A stretch of 64,000 nucleotides of DNA, taken from NCBI GenBank assembly GCA_900317845.1, contig ONII01000019.1, positions 28,057-92,056 of the forward strand, given 5' to 3'. The position numbers were made by a program, and so were the translations under genes. This DNA comes from an uncultured Bacteroidales bacterium. GTDB lineage: Bacteria > Bacteroidota > Bacteroidia > Bacteroidales > UBA932. Below the pieces are notes generated by a model. The model did not search any database and was not told the DNA's origin. It saw nothing but the letters and a program-made list of their open reading frames with translations. This document shows, piece after piece, positions 32,900-41,225 of the stretch. Position 1 is the stretch's first letter. The number at the start of each line of letters is the position of its first letter.

Positions 32900-34147
32900 A
32901 TGAAAAAACTTTTCCTTCTTTTACTGGCTGGGCTGGCAGGTGTTACTGCGTTTGCCCAGCCTTTTTCCGCTTATCAGGAGGTGATGGCGGATGTGGAGCG
33001 CGCCGGCGGCGTGCACCGGATGTATCCCACGGACCAGCCCAGGCCTACGGCGGCCCCCAATGGATATAAACCATTCTATGTGAGCCATTTGGGCCGGCAT
33101 GGCGCCCGCTTTGCGCTGGGACATACCGTGTACGAGGACATCCTGGCCGTGTGGGAGAATGCCCGTGAAAAGGGTTGGCTCACCCCGGAAGGAGAACAGT
33201 TTTATAAGGAGTATGTGAGCATCTATCCCCTCCTGGCCAAGCGCGAGGGGCAGCTCACCTTGAAAGGCCAGGCACAGCATCGTTTTATTGCAGACCAACT
33301 GTACCGGAACTACCCGGCGGTGTTCAAAGGGAAAACCCGCGCCAGCGCCGTGTCTACGGTGAGTCACCGGGTCATCGTGAGCATGTTCTCCTTCCTGAGC
33401 GAGGTGTCGGAACTGGACAAGGATGTAACCTTTGAGGCCGACTACAGCTACCCCTACCAGACGTACCTGCTGCCGGAACTGATTGACTCGCCGGAAGGCC
33501 GGGGCGGCGAGGCCCTCACCAAGTACCAGCACTTCCGCGACAGCCTGGTGGACTCGAAGGCCATCCTGCACCACTGGTTCACCCATCCGTCCAAACTGGT
33601 GAAGGACCCGTACGGCTTTGTCTTTGACATGCACACCATGGTGAGCACGCTGGACAACATGGACTTCCCCGTTCCGGAGCATCTGTACAGCCTGTTTACG
33701 GCAGAGGAACGGTATGCGCTCTGGCGGGTGAACAACTTCCGGGACTACCAGCTGCTGGGCCGTTCACCGGACACGGGCGGCATCCGCGTAGAGGTCATGA
33801 AGGCGCTGTATCAGGACTTTGTGGACAAGGCCGATGCCGACTGGAAGGACGGGGTGCAGCTGCGCCTGCGCTTCTCCCATGACTCCTGCCTCATGCCCTT
33901 CCTGTCCTATCTGGGCGTGAATGGCATGGATGCCCGCGTGGAGAACCCGCTGGAGGTGGAGAAGGTGTGGCGCAACTACCATGTGCCCATGGCCTGCAAC
34001 CTGCAGCTGGTATTCTTCCGCAGCAAGCGCAACACGGACATCCTGTTCCAGCTGCTCCTGAACGGCCGCGAGGCCACCCTGCCGCTGCCCATGGCCGCCC
34101 CCGGCTCCTTCTACCGCTGGGAAGACTTCAAGACCCTGGTACACTAG
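32900..34147 (+). CDS. Exported histidine-phosphatase-superfamily protein (MINPP/phytase-like), paralogue 1
   Basis: The protein is 415 aa from the ATG at 32900, with signal peptide MKKLFLLLLAGLAGVTAFAQ. The catalytic signature is VSHLGRHGARF (RHGxR) at about residues 66-76. A distal region (RLRFSHDSCLMPFLSYLGV) supplies the second His with Asp, as in branch 2 acid phosphatases. Eukaryotic and Bacteroides MINPP enzymes with this layout dephosphorylate inositol phosphates. Two paralogues occur at 43318 and 53188; all three share the GYKPFYVSH..RHG block and a C-terminal CNLQLVFFRSK-type strand. It begins 2 bp after the pheS stop. Substrate is inferred. Confidence 0.88.
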   Translation: MKKLFLLLLAGLAGVTAFAQPFSAYQEVMADVERAGGVHRMYPTDQPRPTAAPNGYKPFYVSHLGRHGARFALGHTVYEDILAVWENAREKGWLTPEGEQFYKEYVSIYPLLAKREGQLTLKGQAQHRFIADQLYRNYPAVFKGKTRASAVSTVSHRVIVSMFSFLSEVSELDKDVTFEADYSYPYQTYLLPELIDSPEGRGGEALTKYQHFRDSLVDSKAILHHWFTHPSKLVKDPYGFVFDMHTMVSTLDNMDFPVPEHLYSLFTAEERYALWRVNNFRDYQLLGRSPDTGGIRVEVMKALYQDFVDKADADWKDGVQLRLRFSHDSCLMPFLSYLGVNGMDARVENPLEVEKVWRNYHVPMACNLQLVFFRSKRNTDILFQLLLNGREATLPLPMAAPGSFYRWEDFKTLVH

Positions 34148-34222
34148 CAGCCGTCCACCGTCGTCGAAGGTCCACCCGCTGGCCCCTAAGCGATAGCCTC
34201 ACTGAATCATGGGCAACCCCGA

Positions 34223-34329
34223 GTGGCGGCTAAGTGCTTGATTCATAGGCGATAACACAATAATCCTCGTTCAAAATCTGAACGAGGATTATATTATAAC
34301 TCACTCTGGAGCAGCGAGTTAGCTGTCAC
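34223..34329. repeat. MITE-like palindrome, copy 4 (107 bp, left of clpB)
   Basis: Ends GTGGCGGCTAA and TTAGCTGTCAC, core TAATCCTCGTTC/GAACGAGGATTA with a 7-nt loop, second dyad TAACTC/GAGTTA on its right half. It lies 6 bp beyond the clpB stop codon. Confidence 0.75.
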
Positions 34330-34369
34330 GCGAGATTACCGCACCACCACTTCGCCACCGGCGGCGTCC
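34261..34369 (+). repeat. Left arm of the inverted repeat flanking clpB
   Basis: 34261-34332 is a perfect 72-bp inverted match to 36629-36700, and 34336-34369 (the last 11 clpB codons including the stop) is a perfect 34-bp inverted match to 36594-36627. Only 3 versus 1 bases differ between the two blocks. The similarity continues outward, less perfectly, to about 34223. Confidence 0.9.
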
Positions 34370-36498
34370 ACGGTGATCACCGAGTCCTTGTGCACGGTGC
34401 CGTCCAGGATGCTCTTGGCGAGGAGGTTCACCAGTTCCCGCTGCATCACGCGCTTCACCGGGCGGGCGCCGTAGGCCGGGTCGTAGCCGTGCTCCACCAT
34501 GTGGTCCTCGAAGGCCGGGGTGAACTGCACGGTAATGCCGCTGTCCGCCAGCTTGTGCTGCAGGTCCGCCTCCTGGATGTGCAGGATGTCGCGGATATCG
34601 GCCTTGGTAAGCGGGTCGAACATGATGATCTCGTCAATGCGGTTTAGGAACTCCGGCCGAACGGTCATCTTGAGCACGTCCAGCACCTTGCGGGAGCATT
34701 CGTCCAGGAGGGAGCGGCGCGTGGCGATGGCCTGCATGTCCACGCCGTTCACTTCCGGGAGCTTCTCCATGTAGGACTGGATGATATCGGCCCCGGCATT
34801 GGAGGTCATGATGAGGATGGTGTTCTTGAAGTCCACCGTCCGGCCTTTGTTGTCCGTGAGGCGGCCGTCGTCCAGTACCTGCAGCAGCACGTTGAACACG
34901 TCCGGGTGGGCCTTTTCGATTTCGTCCAGCAGCACCACGGAGTAGGGCTTGCGCCGCACAGCCTCGGTGAGCTGACCACCTTCGTCGTAGCCTACGTATC
35001 CCGGAGGCGCGCCCACCAGGCGGGAAACGGTGTGCCGCTCCTGGTATTCGCTCATGTCGATTCGGGTCATCATGTTCTCGTCGTTGAACAGGAACGCCGC
35101 CAGCGCCTTGGCCAGCTCCGTCTTGCCCACGCCGGTGGTTCCCATGAACAGGAAACTGCCGATGGGCCGCTTCTCGCTGGAAAGGCCCGCGCGATTCCGG
35201 CGGACGGCATCGGCCACGGCACGGATGGCCTCGTCCTGGCCGACAACCCGTTTGTGGAGTTCCGCCTCCATGCGCAGGAGCTTGTCCTTCTCGCTTTCCA
35301 GCATCCGCTTCACGGGGATGCCAGTCCACTTGGCCACTACCTCGGCAATGTCTTCTGGTGTAACTGCCTCAGTGACAAGCGGCTCCTTGATGGACTCCGC
35401 CTTGGCGGTGAGTTCGTCAATCCGCTTTTGCAGGGCAGCCATGCGGCCGTAACGGATCTCCGCCACCTTGGCATAGTCGCCGTTACGCTCGGCGGTCTTG
35501 GCCTGGAGGTTCAGGTCTTCCATCTCCTGGCGGGCCGTCTGCAGGCCGCCCAGGGTGTCTTTTTCCTCGTTCCAGCGCTTCATGAGGCCTTCACGCTTGC
35601 CTTGCAGCTCCTTGAGCTCGGCCTCCAGCTTCTCCAGTTTCACGGATACGCCTTCGCGCTTAATCGCCTCACGCTCAATCTCTTTCTGCCGAATGGCGGA
35701 GTTGAGCTCGTCGATGGGCTCCGGCACGGAATTCATCTCCAGGCGCAGTTTGGAGGCAGCTTCGTCCACCAGGTCGATGGCCTTGTCCGGCAGGAATCGG
35801 CTTGTGATGTAACGGTGACTCAGGTTTACGGCGGCGATAAGGGCGTCGTCCTCGATGCGCACCTTGTGGTGGTTCTCGTAGCGTTCCTTCAGGCCGCGCA
35901 GGATGGCGATGCTCTCTGCCGGCGACGGCTCGTCCACCATCACCATCTGGAATCGGCGCTCCAGGGCTTTATCGGCCTCAAAGTACTTCTGGTACTCGTC
36001 CAGGGTAGTTGAGCCGATGGTGCGGAGCTCGCCGCGGGCCAGGGCCGGCTTGAGGATGTTGGAGGCATCCATGGCACCGGAACTGCGGCCGGCGCCCACC
36101 AGCGTATGGATTTCGTCGATGAACAGGATAATCTCACCGGCGCTGTCCACCACTTCCTTTACTACGCCCTTGAGGCGTTCCTCGAACTCACCTTGATATT
36201 TCGCGCCCGCGATCAGGGCACCCATGTCCAGGGAGTAGACTTTTTTCGATTTTAGATTTTCCGGCACCTGCCCGTTCACAATGTTCTGGGCGATGCCCTC
36301 AGAGATGGCGGTCTTGCCCACGCCGGGCTCGCCCACCAGGATAGGGTTGTTCTTGGTTCTGCGGGAAAGAATTTGCAGAACACGGCGGATTTCATCGTCC
36401 CGGCCAATCACGGGGTCCAGTTTGCCCTGGGCCGCGCGCTCGTTCAGGTTGATGGCAAAGCGCTCCAAAAAGCTGTTGTTGTTATTGTTTTCTGCCAT
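34336..36498 (-). CDS. clpB: ClpB disaggregase lacking the N-terminal domain
   Basis: A 720-aa AAA+ unfoldase that rescues aggregated proteins with DnaK. It has NBD1 with Walker A GEPGVGKT and Walker B LFIDEIHT; a full coiled-coil M domain (about 260-390, [15 protein letters not shown] to AAEIRYGR-like); then NBD2 with [23 protein letters not shown] and the C-terminal [15 protein letters not shown]. Usual ClpB is about 860 aa. Here the protein starts [20 protein letters not shown], right before [14 protein letters not shown], so the Clp_N domain (about 140 aa) is absent, and nothing upstream encodes it. E. coli makes a similar short form from an internal start. The gene sits between inverted repeats; see the findings. 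Confidence 0.93.
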   Translation of the reverse strand: MAENNNNNSFLERFAINLNERAAQGKLDPVIGRDDEIRRVLQILSRRTKNNPILVGEPGVGKTAISEGIAQNIVNGQVPENLKSKKVYSLDMGALIAGAKYQGEFEERLKGVVKEVVDSAGEIILFIDEIHTLVGAGRSSGAMDASNILKPALARGELRTIGSTTLDEYQKYFEADKALERRFQMVMVDEPSPAESIAILRGLKERYENHHKVRIEDDALIAAVNLSHRYITSRFLPDKAIDLVDEAASKLRLEMNSVPEPIDELNSAIRQKEIEREAIKREGVSVKLEKLEAELKELQGKREGLMKRWNEEKDTLGGLQTARQEMEDLNLQAKTAERNGDYAKVAEIRYGRMAALQKRIDELTAKAESIKEPLVTEAVTPEDIAEVVAKWTGIPVKRMLESEKDKLLRMEAELHKRVVGQDEAIRAVADAVRRNRAGLSSEKRPIGSFLFMGTTGVGKTELAKALAAFLFNDENMMTRIDMSEYQERHTVSRLVGAPPGYVGYDEGGQLTEAVRRKPYSVVLLDEIEKAHPDVFNVLLQVLDDGRLTDNKGRTVDFKNTILIMTSNAGADIIQSYMEKLPEVNGVDMQAIATRRSLLDECSRKVLDVLKMTVRPEFLNRIDEIIMFDPLTKADIRDILHIQEADLQHKLADSGITVQFTPAFEDHMVEHGYDPAYGARPVKRVMQRELVNLLAKSILDGTVHKDSVITVDAAGGEVVVR

Positions 36499-36631
36499 AG
36501 TTCATTTCTCCTTTTGCATGAGCTATGGCAATCTCCGTTCCGTTCCCGTTTTCCTGCCATTTTGGCAGAAGCGGGGTCGCTCGGCCGAACCGAGGACGCC
36601 GCCGGTGGCGAAGTGGTGGTGCGGTAAACGC
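36499..36631. other. clpB upstream region with an inverted copy of the clpB 3' end
   Basis: 36594-36627 reads on the plus strand as the last codons of clpB ([10 protein letters not shown] and TAA), a duplicate in opposite orientation to the gene. 36552-36567 holds a CTGCCA-TTT-TGGCAG hairpin. No clear TAnnTTTG box for clpB was found in this stretch. Confidence 0.75.
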
Positions 36632-36700
36632 GTGACAGCTAACTCGCTGCTCCAGAGTGAGTTATAATATAATCCTCGTTCAGATTTTGAACGAGGATTA
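36594..36700 (-). repeat. Right arm of the inverted repeat flanking clpB
   Basis: Mirror of 34261-34369; begins 96 bp upstream of the clpB start codon. Confidence 0.9.
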
Positions 36701-36738
36701 TATTGTTATACGCTGTATATCAGGCATTTAGCTGCCAC
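36632..36738. repeat. MITE-like palindrome, copy 5 (107 bp, right of clpB)
   Basis: Ends GTGACAGCTAA and TTAGCTGCCAC; same core and same length as the copy at 34223-34329 but in opposite orientation. Confidence 0.75.
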
Positions 36739-36800
36739 CCTGCCAGAACGCGACAAAGCCGCCTGCGGAGGGCAAGCGGCTGAAAGGTCGATGAAGGGGG

Positions 36801-36824
36801 TGCCTGGCCGGGCCAGGCATGACA
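36801..36824. repeat. GTCAT-family palindrome downstream of secG
   Basis: TGCCTGGCC-G-GGCCAGGCA, a perfect 9-bp-arm dyad, followed by TGACAG, the end typical of the GTCAT/ATCTC family. It abuts the secG stop. A weaker hairpin AGCCGC/GCGGCT lies at 36758-36783. Confidence 0.6.
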
Positions 36825-36829
36825 GAGGA

Positions 36830-37180
36830 TTACTCTGCGACTTCCGGGTTTTCCTGGGAGATAGGGAAAGCGGGGGCCTCTTCGGGGGCCTGCTCTGCCT
36901 GGTTCAGGATTTCCGTGCTGATGGCCTCGTTGGAACCACTGCGGGTGTTGCCGCGGCCCACGAACACGGTGATAACGGAAACAACCAGGATGAAGGCCAC
37001 AAGATACCAGGTGGCTTTTTCCAGGATGGTGGCCGTCTGGCGCACACCCAGGGTCTGGTTGGCGGAAGTGAAGTTGGTTGCCAGGCCGCCGTCCTTGCCG
37101 TTCTGGAGGAGGACAACCGCAATCAGGAGAATGGCCGCGATGATGATGAGAACGACCAAAACTGTAAACGCTGCGTTCAT
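36830..37180 (-). CDS. secG: Preprotein translocase subunit SecG
   Basis: A 116-aa protein with two membrane helices (LVVLIIIAAILLIAVVLLQ and ATWYLVAFILVVSVITVFV) joined by the conserved loop LLQNGKDGGLATNF. It assists the SecYE channel. An acidic C-terminal tail (EQAPEEAPAFPISQENPEVAE without function known) is longer than in E. coli but usual for Bacteroidetes. It is the last gene of the sigma-54 activator-lptE-TPR-secG group, 13 bp after its neighbour. Confidence 0.92.
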   Translation of the reverse strand: MNAAFTVLVVLIIIAAILLIAVVLLQNGKDGGLATNFTSANQTLGVRQTATILEKATWYLVAFILVVSVITVFVGRGNTRSGSNEAISTEILNQAEQAPEEAPAFPISQENPEVAE

Positions 37181-37193
37181 ATATTTTACCTTA

Positions 37194-37781
37194 TTAATTA
37201 TCTAACTTGTCGATAAGGGTTGCAAAGTAAGCACTTTTTTCCGGGATTTCCAAAATCAGACGCGAATAAATGCGTCGGGCTTCCTCTATCCGGCCCTGTT
37301 CCTGGAAGATGCGCGCAAGGGTTTCGGTGGCGAAACGGTCGGCCATTTGGGCACCGGCCTGATCCTCTGAGGCACTCTCCGGCCGGGCTTGTGCCGCAAA
37401 ACGGGAGAAGATATTGTCTCCGCTCTGGCGCACGTTGTCGTACTGGGCCTGCGAAAAATAATCGCCCCCCACAGCACGCACCTGGTGCTCCTGTACCTCT
37501 TCCGGGGCCGATGGTTCCATATAGGACGACAGCAGCGCACTCAAGTCCTTATCTGAGCAGTCCGTCTGGCGCCCCTGGCGCAGCAGGACGGCCACTTTGC
37601 CGCGATCCGGGACAAACAGCGCCTCCGCCGCATACTGGTCCTCCCCCCAGTCTTCCCCCATGAGGGCCATGCGCCGGCACAGTTCCACGCGGGCGGCCCC
37701 GTACCAGGGGTACAGGTTCACCACCCCCGCCAGTTCGTCCAGCGTGAGCGTATGGATGTTGATATAAGAGGAGCCTACCAC
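37194..37781 (-). CDS. Conserved protein of unknown function with a C-terminal TPR-like helix pair
   Basis: A 195-aa soluble protein with no signal peptide. The N-terminus (INIHTLTLDELAGVVNLYPW, YGAARVELCRRM) and the C-terminal segment (FATETLARIFQEQGRIEEAR, RIYSRLILEIPEKSAYFATL) look helical. The latter matches one TPR-like hairpin. The middle is acidic and probably disordered. It overlaps lptE by 7 bp and is 13 bp from secG. The gene order is one I recognise from other Bacteroidetes. A role in envelope assembly is possible from context only. Confidence 0.75.
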   Translation of the reverse strand: MVGSSYINIHTLTLDELAGVVNLYPWYGAARVELCRRMALMGEDWGEDQYAAEALFVPDRGKVAVLLRQGRQTDCSDKDLSALLSSYMEPSAPEEVQEHQVRAVGGDYFSQAQYDNVRQSGDNIFSRFAAQARPESASEDQAGAQMADRFATETLARIFQEQGRIEEARRIYSRLILEIPEKSAYFATLIDKLDN

Positions 37782-38281
37782 TGTGCTACGGTTGCGTTGA
37801 AGATGTCTTCTACAATTTTATCCACGATGGTTTCGCAGAGGGTGCCCTCCACGGAATCCAGCGTAAGGGTGGCGTCAAAGTCCTCGTAGGCGCTGAAGGA
37901 CTTGTTTTCCACGTTGTCTTCCGGGTATTTCTTGTTGGTGAAATCCACCTTCACGGTAACGGTGAGACGGCTCTGGGAAGCCATTTCGTCGGCCGTAACG
38001 GCCGTGGCTTTTACATCGTAGCCGGTGATTTCGCACACCAGTTCCAGGTCTCCGTCCGTTTCTACCTGCTCCAGGCTGGTGAGTTTGCGGAATTTCTCCT
38101 GCAGGGCCTCCGTGAGCTGGCCGGACAGGGCCGGGTTTACGCGCAGGGCTTTGTACTCCACGTACGGGATGGTGATACTCTTCACGTCCGGCTGGATGGA
38201 GGTGCCGGAGAAAGAGTAGATGCCGCAGGCGGCCACCAGACAGCCGGTCAGGACAGCGAATATAAGAGCCTTCAGTTTCAT
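37775..38281 (-). CDS. lptE: LptE-family LPS-assembly lipoprotein
   Basis: The protein is 168 aa with a lipobox (LTGCLVAACGIYSFSG, Cys 19). The start YSFSGTSIQPDVKSITIPYV and the strand pattern LTEALQEKFRKLTSLEQVET, DLELVCEITGYDVKATAV are typical of the Bacteroidetes LptE/LptE-like family that plugs LptD in the outer membrane. The ATG overlaps the stop of the sigma-54 regulator (4 bp). Assignment is by pattern and gene context. Confidence 0.82.
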   Translation of the reverse strand: MKLKALIFAVLTGCLVAACGIYSFSGTSIQPDVKSITIPYVEYKALRVNPALSGQLTEALQEKFRKLTSLEQVETDGDLELVCEITGYDVKATAVTADEMASQSRLTVTVKVDFTNKKYPEDNVENKSFSAYEDFDATLTLDSVEGTLCETIVDKIVEDIFNATVAQW

Positions 38282-39486
38282 TTCTTGCGGTATTCTGCGG
38301 GTAATTTACGATACAGGGTGCGTTCGCTCATGCCCAGTTCCTCTGCGGCCTTTTTGCGGTTGCCGTGGTACTTTTCCAGCGCCTGGCGAATGAGGTCTTC
38401 CTCGTTGCGCCGTACGCTCAGCGTCTCCTCGTGGGCGGGAATATCCTCGTGCACAAAATGCTGATTTTCAGGTTCTTCCTCCTGCTCCTGCCATTCTGCC
38501 TCCTCCTGCACAGCCGCTGCAGGACCGGGGCCCGGCAGCTCCCGGCGGTCCAGACGGGCCTTCAGGGCATCCACCTCCTGCTTCAGGTCAAAAATAGCCT
38601 TGAAAATGGCCTGCCGCTCCTCCGTATTAAAGGCCGATGACGGCTGCGGGCCGTCGTAGAGCGCAGGCAGCGGCTCCCCTTCCTCCCGCGGCATATACGG
38701 TTCCAGCTCCTGGGCGCTGAGTTCTATGCGCTGCACAGCGGGCGTCACCTTTACCGACACCAGGGCCGACAGTGACTGCGTAAAGCCCTGTAACTGACGG
38801 ATATTGCCCGGCCAGCGGTAGCTCTCCAAGAGGCGGATGGCGTCTGGCCGGAGGGAGATTTTGCACATGCCGTTTACCTCCGAGAAGTCCGAGGTGAACT
38901 TACGGAACAGCAGGTAAATGTCCGATTTGCGGTCCCTCAAGGGCGGAATGCGGATTTGGGCGGCGCTGAGGCGGAAGTACAGGTCCTCGCGGAACTTGCC
39001 CCGCTTGACAGCCTCATACAAGTGGACATTGGTAGCAGCGACAACGCGTACGTCCGTGTGTTCCACCTTGTTGGAGCCCACCTTGCGGTATTCCCCGCTT
39101 TGCAGTACGCGAAGAAGCAGTGCCTGTGACTCCAGGGGAAGTTCTGCAATCTCGTCCAGGAACAGGGTGCCGCCGTCCGCTTCCTCGAAATAGCCCTTAC
39201 GGTTATCCGAAGCGCCTGTAAAAGAGCCCTTTACGTGGCCGAACAGTTCCGAATTCACCAGTTCCCGGGGCAGCGCGCCGCAGTTCACGGCAAAAAACGA
39301 TCCTTGCCGGCGGGCGCTGTACTGATGGATGATGCGCGCAAAACTTTCCTTACCCACGCCGCTCTCCCCCTGGATGAGGACGCTAAGGCCGGTGGGCGCA
39401 AACTTCACCGCCGTTTCCAGCGCTTCATTGAGCGCGGGATCGTTGCCGATGATATCGTATTTGTTTTTTAACGCCTGTAAATCCAT
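38278..39486 (-). CDS. Sigma-54-dependent transcriptional activator without receiver domain
   Basis: The protein is 402 aa. It begins almost directly with the AAA+ domain: Walker A GESGVGKE, the sigma-54 loop as GSFTGA (Ser replaces the usual Ala, as in other Bacteroidetes members), Walker B GGTLFLDEIAEL, and RFREDLYFRL with the YRWPGNIRQL motif. A Gln/Glu-rich linker follows and then a Fis-type helix-turn-helix at the C-terminus (EKYHGNRKKAAEELGMSERT). With no receiver or sensor domain it may be controlled by level or partner. It is the first gene in a run with lptE and secG, suggesting a link to envelope functions. Confidence 0.92.
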   Translation of the reverse strand: MDLQALKNKYDIIGNDPALNEALETAVKFAPTGLSVLIQGESGVGKESFARIIHQYSARRQGSFFAVNCGALPRELVNSELFGHVKGSFTGASDNRKGYFEEADGGTLFLDEIAELPLESQALLLRVLQSGEYRKVGSNKVEHTDVRVVAATNVHLYEAVKRGKFREDLYFRLSAAQIRIPPLRDRKSDIYLLFRKFTSDFSEVNGMCKISLRPDAIRLLESYRWPGNIRQLQGFTQSLSALVSVKVTPAVQRIELSAQELEPYMPREEGEPLPALYDGPQPSSAFNTEERQAIFKAIFDLKQEVDALKARLDRRELPGPGPAAAVQEEAEWQEQEEEPENQHFVHEDIPAHEETLSVRRNEEDLIRQALEKYHGNRKKAAEELGMSERTLYRKLPAEYRKK

Positions 39487-39493
39487 AGTTCTG

Positions 39494-39501
39494 CAAAGAT
39501 A
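39494..39501 (-). promoter_or_regulatory. Candidate -7 box for the sigma-54 activator gene
   Basis: Minus strand TATCTTTG, 8 bp before the ATG at 39486. This would leave an extremely short leader or none. No -33 match was seen. Confidence 0.5.
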
Positions 39502-39524
39502 CTCATTTTTTCAATAAAAATGTG

Positions 39525-39532
39525 TATATTTG
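39525..39532 (+). promoter_or_regulatory. Candidate -7 box for the OmpA/TPR lipoprotein gene
   Basis: TATATTTG, 38 bp before the ATG at 39570; the expected -33 position is T-rich but lacks TTG. Confidence 0.5.
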
Positions 39533-39569
39533 TCCTCTAGCGGTTAGCTATTAAACCTTATTCTATAAC

Positions 39570-41216
39570 ATGAAGAAGACTCTTAAATTCTTTGCAGTTG
39601 CTGCCCTGGCCATCGCGGCCGCAGCCTGCGCCTCTCCGGAGAAAATGGCCAAGATGGCCGAGAATGTAAAGGTGGAATGCGTCACCCCGGTGCTGGAAGT
39701 GGTGAACGGCACCATCGACGCCACCGTTTCCGTCACCTACCCTAAGGGATATTTCAATCCCAAGGTTATCCTGGAAGCCACCCCTGTCATTGTTTACCAG
39801 GGCGGTGAGGCTGCCATGAAGCCCTTCAAGTATCAGGGCGAAGACGTCCGCGACAACTACAAAGTAGTGTCGGCAGACGGCCAGAAAGTCACCGAAAAAA
39901 TCCACTTCGACTATGTGCCCGGCATGGAGCAGTGCTACCTGGAGCTCCGCGGCAAAGTATCGGCCGGCAAAAAGAGCGTGAACCTGCCCGTGAAAAAAGT
40001 GGCGGACGGCGCCAACACCACCTACATGCTGGTCAAGAAAGCCGGTGCGGTGTCCTTCAAGGCCGATAACTACCAGGAGGTCATCTCCAGCACCACCGAA
40101 GGCCAGATCAAGTACCTGGTGAACAGTTCGGAGGTGCGCGGCTCGGAACTCAAAGGCGAATCCGTGAAGGAATTCCTGGCCCGCCTGGACGAGATTTCCG
40201 CCAACGAGCGCACCAAGGTCACCAGCACGGAAATCGTGGCCTATGCCTCTCCGGAAGGAGACACCGGCAAGAACGAAAAACTCTCGGACAACCGTTCGGA
40301 GAGCGCCAATAAGGCCTGGAAGCAGGTCACCAAGGGCCACGAGGCCACGGATCCTACCGTCCGCAGCGTAGGCGAGGACTGGGACGGCTTCCAGCAGCTG
40401 GTTGCCCAGAGCAACCTGGAAGACAAAGAGCTCATCCTCCGCGTCCTGTCCATGTACAGCGACCCTGCCGTGCGTGAGAACGAGATTCGCAACATGTCCC
40501 AGGTATACACCGCCCTTAAGGGCGAAGTACTCCCGGAACTGCGCCGTGCCCGCCTCATCGCCAACGTGGAATTCAAGAACTACAGCAACGAGGAACTCCT
40601 GGACCTGCTGGAGAACAACGCCAATCTCCTGGACGAGGAAGCCCTTCTGAGAGTAGCCTCCCTGGTACGTAAACCCGCCCAGAAGGAAGAAATCTACAAG
40701 CGTGCCATCGGCCGTTTCAACAGTGCCCGCGCCATGTTCAACCTGGCCGCCCTGTACCTGATGCAGGGCCAGGACGCCAAGGCCGAAGCCGGCCTGGCAG
40801 AACTGGACGCCAAAGACCCGGATGTGGTTAACGCCAAGGGCGTGCTTGCCCTCCACAAAGAGGACTACAAAACCGCAGAAACCGCTTTCCGCACCGCCGG
40901 AACGGAGGATGCCAAAGCCAATCTGGGCGTAGTGCTCATCCTTACCGGCCGCTATGAAGAGGCCGCCCAGGCCCTCAAGGACGTCAAGGGCTGCTGCCAC
41001 AACACCACCCTGGCCTACATCCTTACGGACCAGCTGGACAAAGCCGCCAAAAGCGCCAAGTGCAAAGACCCCAAGGTCTCTTACCTGAAGGCCATCATCG
41101 CCGCCCGTCAGGGCAACGCAGACGGCGTCAAATCCAACCTGGAGGCTGCTTTCAAGAACGAAAGCCTGAAGGAGCGTGCCGCCCGCGACATTGAGTTCGC
41201 CGGTTATCAATTTTAA
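39570..41216 (+). CDS. Outer-membrane lipoprotein with OmpA-like and TPR regions
   Basis: The protein is 548 aa with lipobox (AAAACASPEK, Cys 20). N-terminal beta-rich region to about 165 (VTPVLEVVNGTIDATVSVTY, YVPGMEQCYLELRGKV). A segment at about 180-270 resembles a degenerate OmpA-type peptidoglycan-binding domain (STEIVAYASPEGDTGKNEKL, SDNRSESANKAW). The C-terminal half is TPR-like (FNLAALYLMQGQDAKAEAGL, NAKGVLALHKEDYKTAETAF). I recognise the type from Bacteroidetes but not a named function; it may link the outer membrane to the cell wall. The LytTR regulator follows after 9 bp. Confidence 0.82.
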   Translation: MKKTLKFFAVAALAIAAAACASPEKMAKMAENVKVECVTPVLEVVNGTIDATVSVTYPKGYFNPKVILEATPVIVYQGGEAAMKPFKYQGEDVRDNYKVVSADGQKVTEKIHFDYVPGMEQCYLELRGKVSAGKKSVNLPVKKVADGANTTYMLVKKAGAVSFKADNYQEVISSTTEGQIKYLVNSSEVRGSELKGESVKEFLARLDEISANERTKVTSTEIVAYASPEGDTGKNEKLSDNRSESANKAWKQVTKGHEATDPTVRSVGEDWDGFQQLVAQSNLEDKELILRVLSMYSDPAVRENEIRNMSQVYTALKGEVLPELRRARLIANVEFKNYSNEELLDLLENNANLLDEEALLRVASLVRKPAQKEEIYKRAIGRFNSARAMFNLAALYLMQGQDAKAEAGLAELDAKDPDVVNAKGVLALHKEDYKTAETAFRTAGTEDAKANLGVVLILTGRYEEAAQALKDVKGCCHNTTLAYILTDQLDKAAKSAKCKDPKVSYLKAIIAARQGNADGVKSNLEAAFKNESLKERAARDIEFAGYQF

Positions 41217-41225
41217 GTTTCGACC

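Noticed and set aside
34223-34329. Palindrome considered as an integron attC site
   Set aside because: The overall size and folded shape are similar, but the end boxes do not fit RYYYAAC/GTTRRRY and the elements are not arranged as gene cassettes.
38278-39486. GSFTGA loop taken as a defective sigma-54 activator
   Set aside because: The Ser variant is common in Bacteroidetes members of the family and the remaining motifs are intact.
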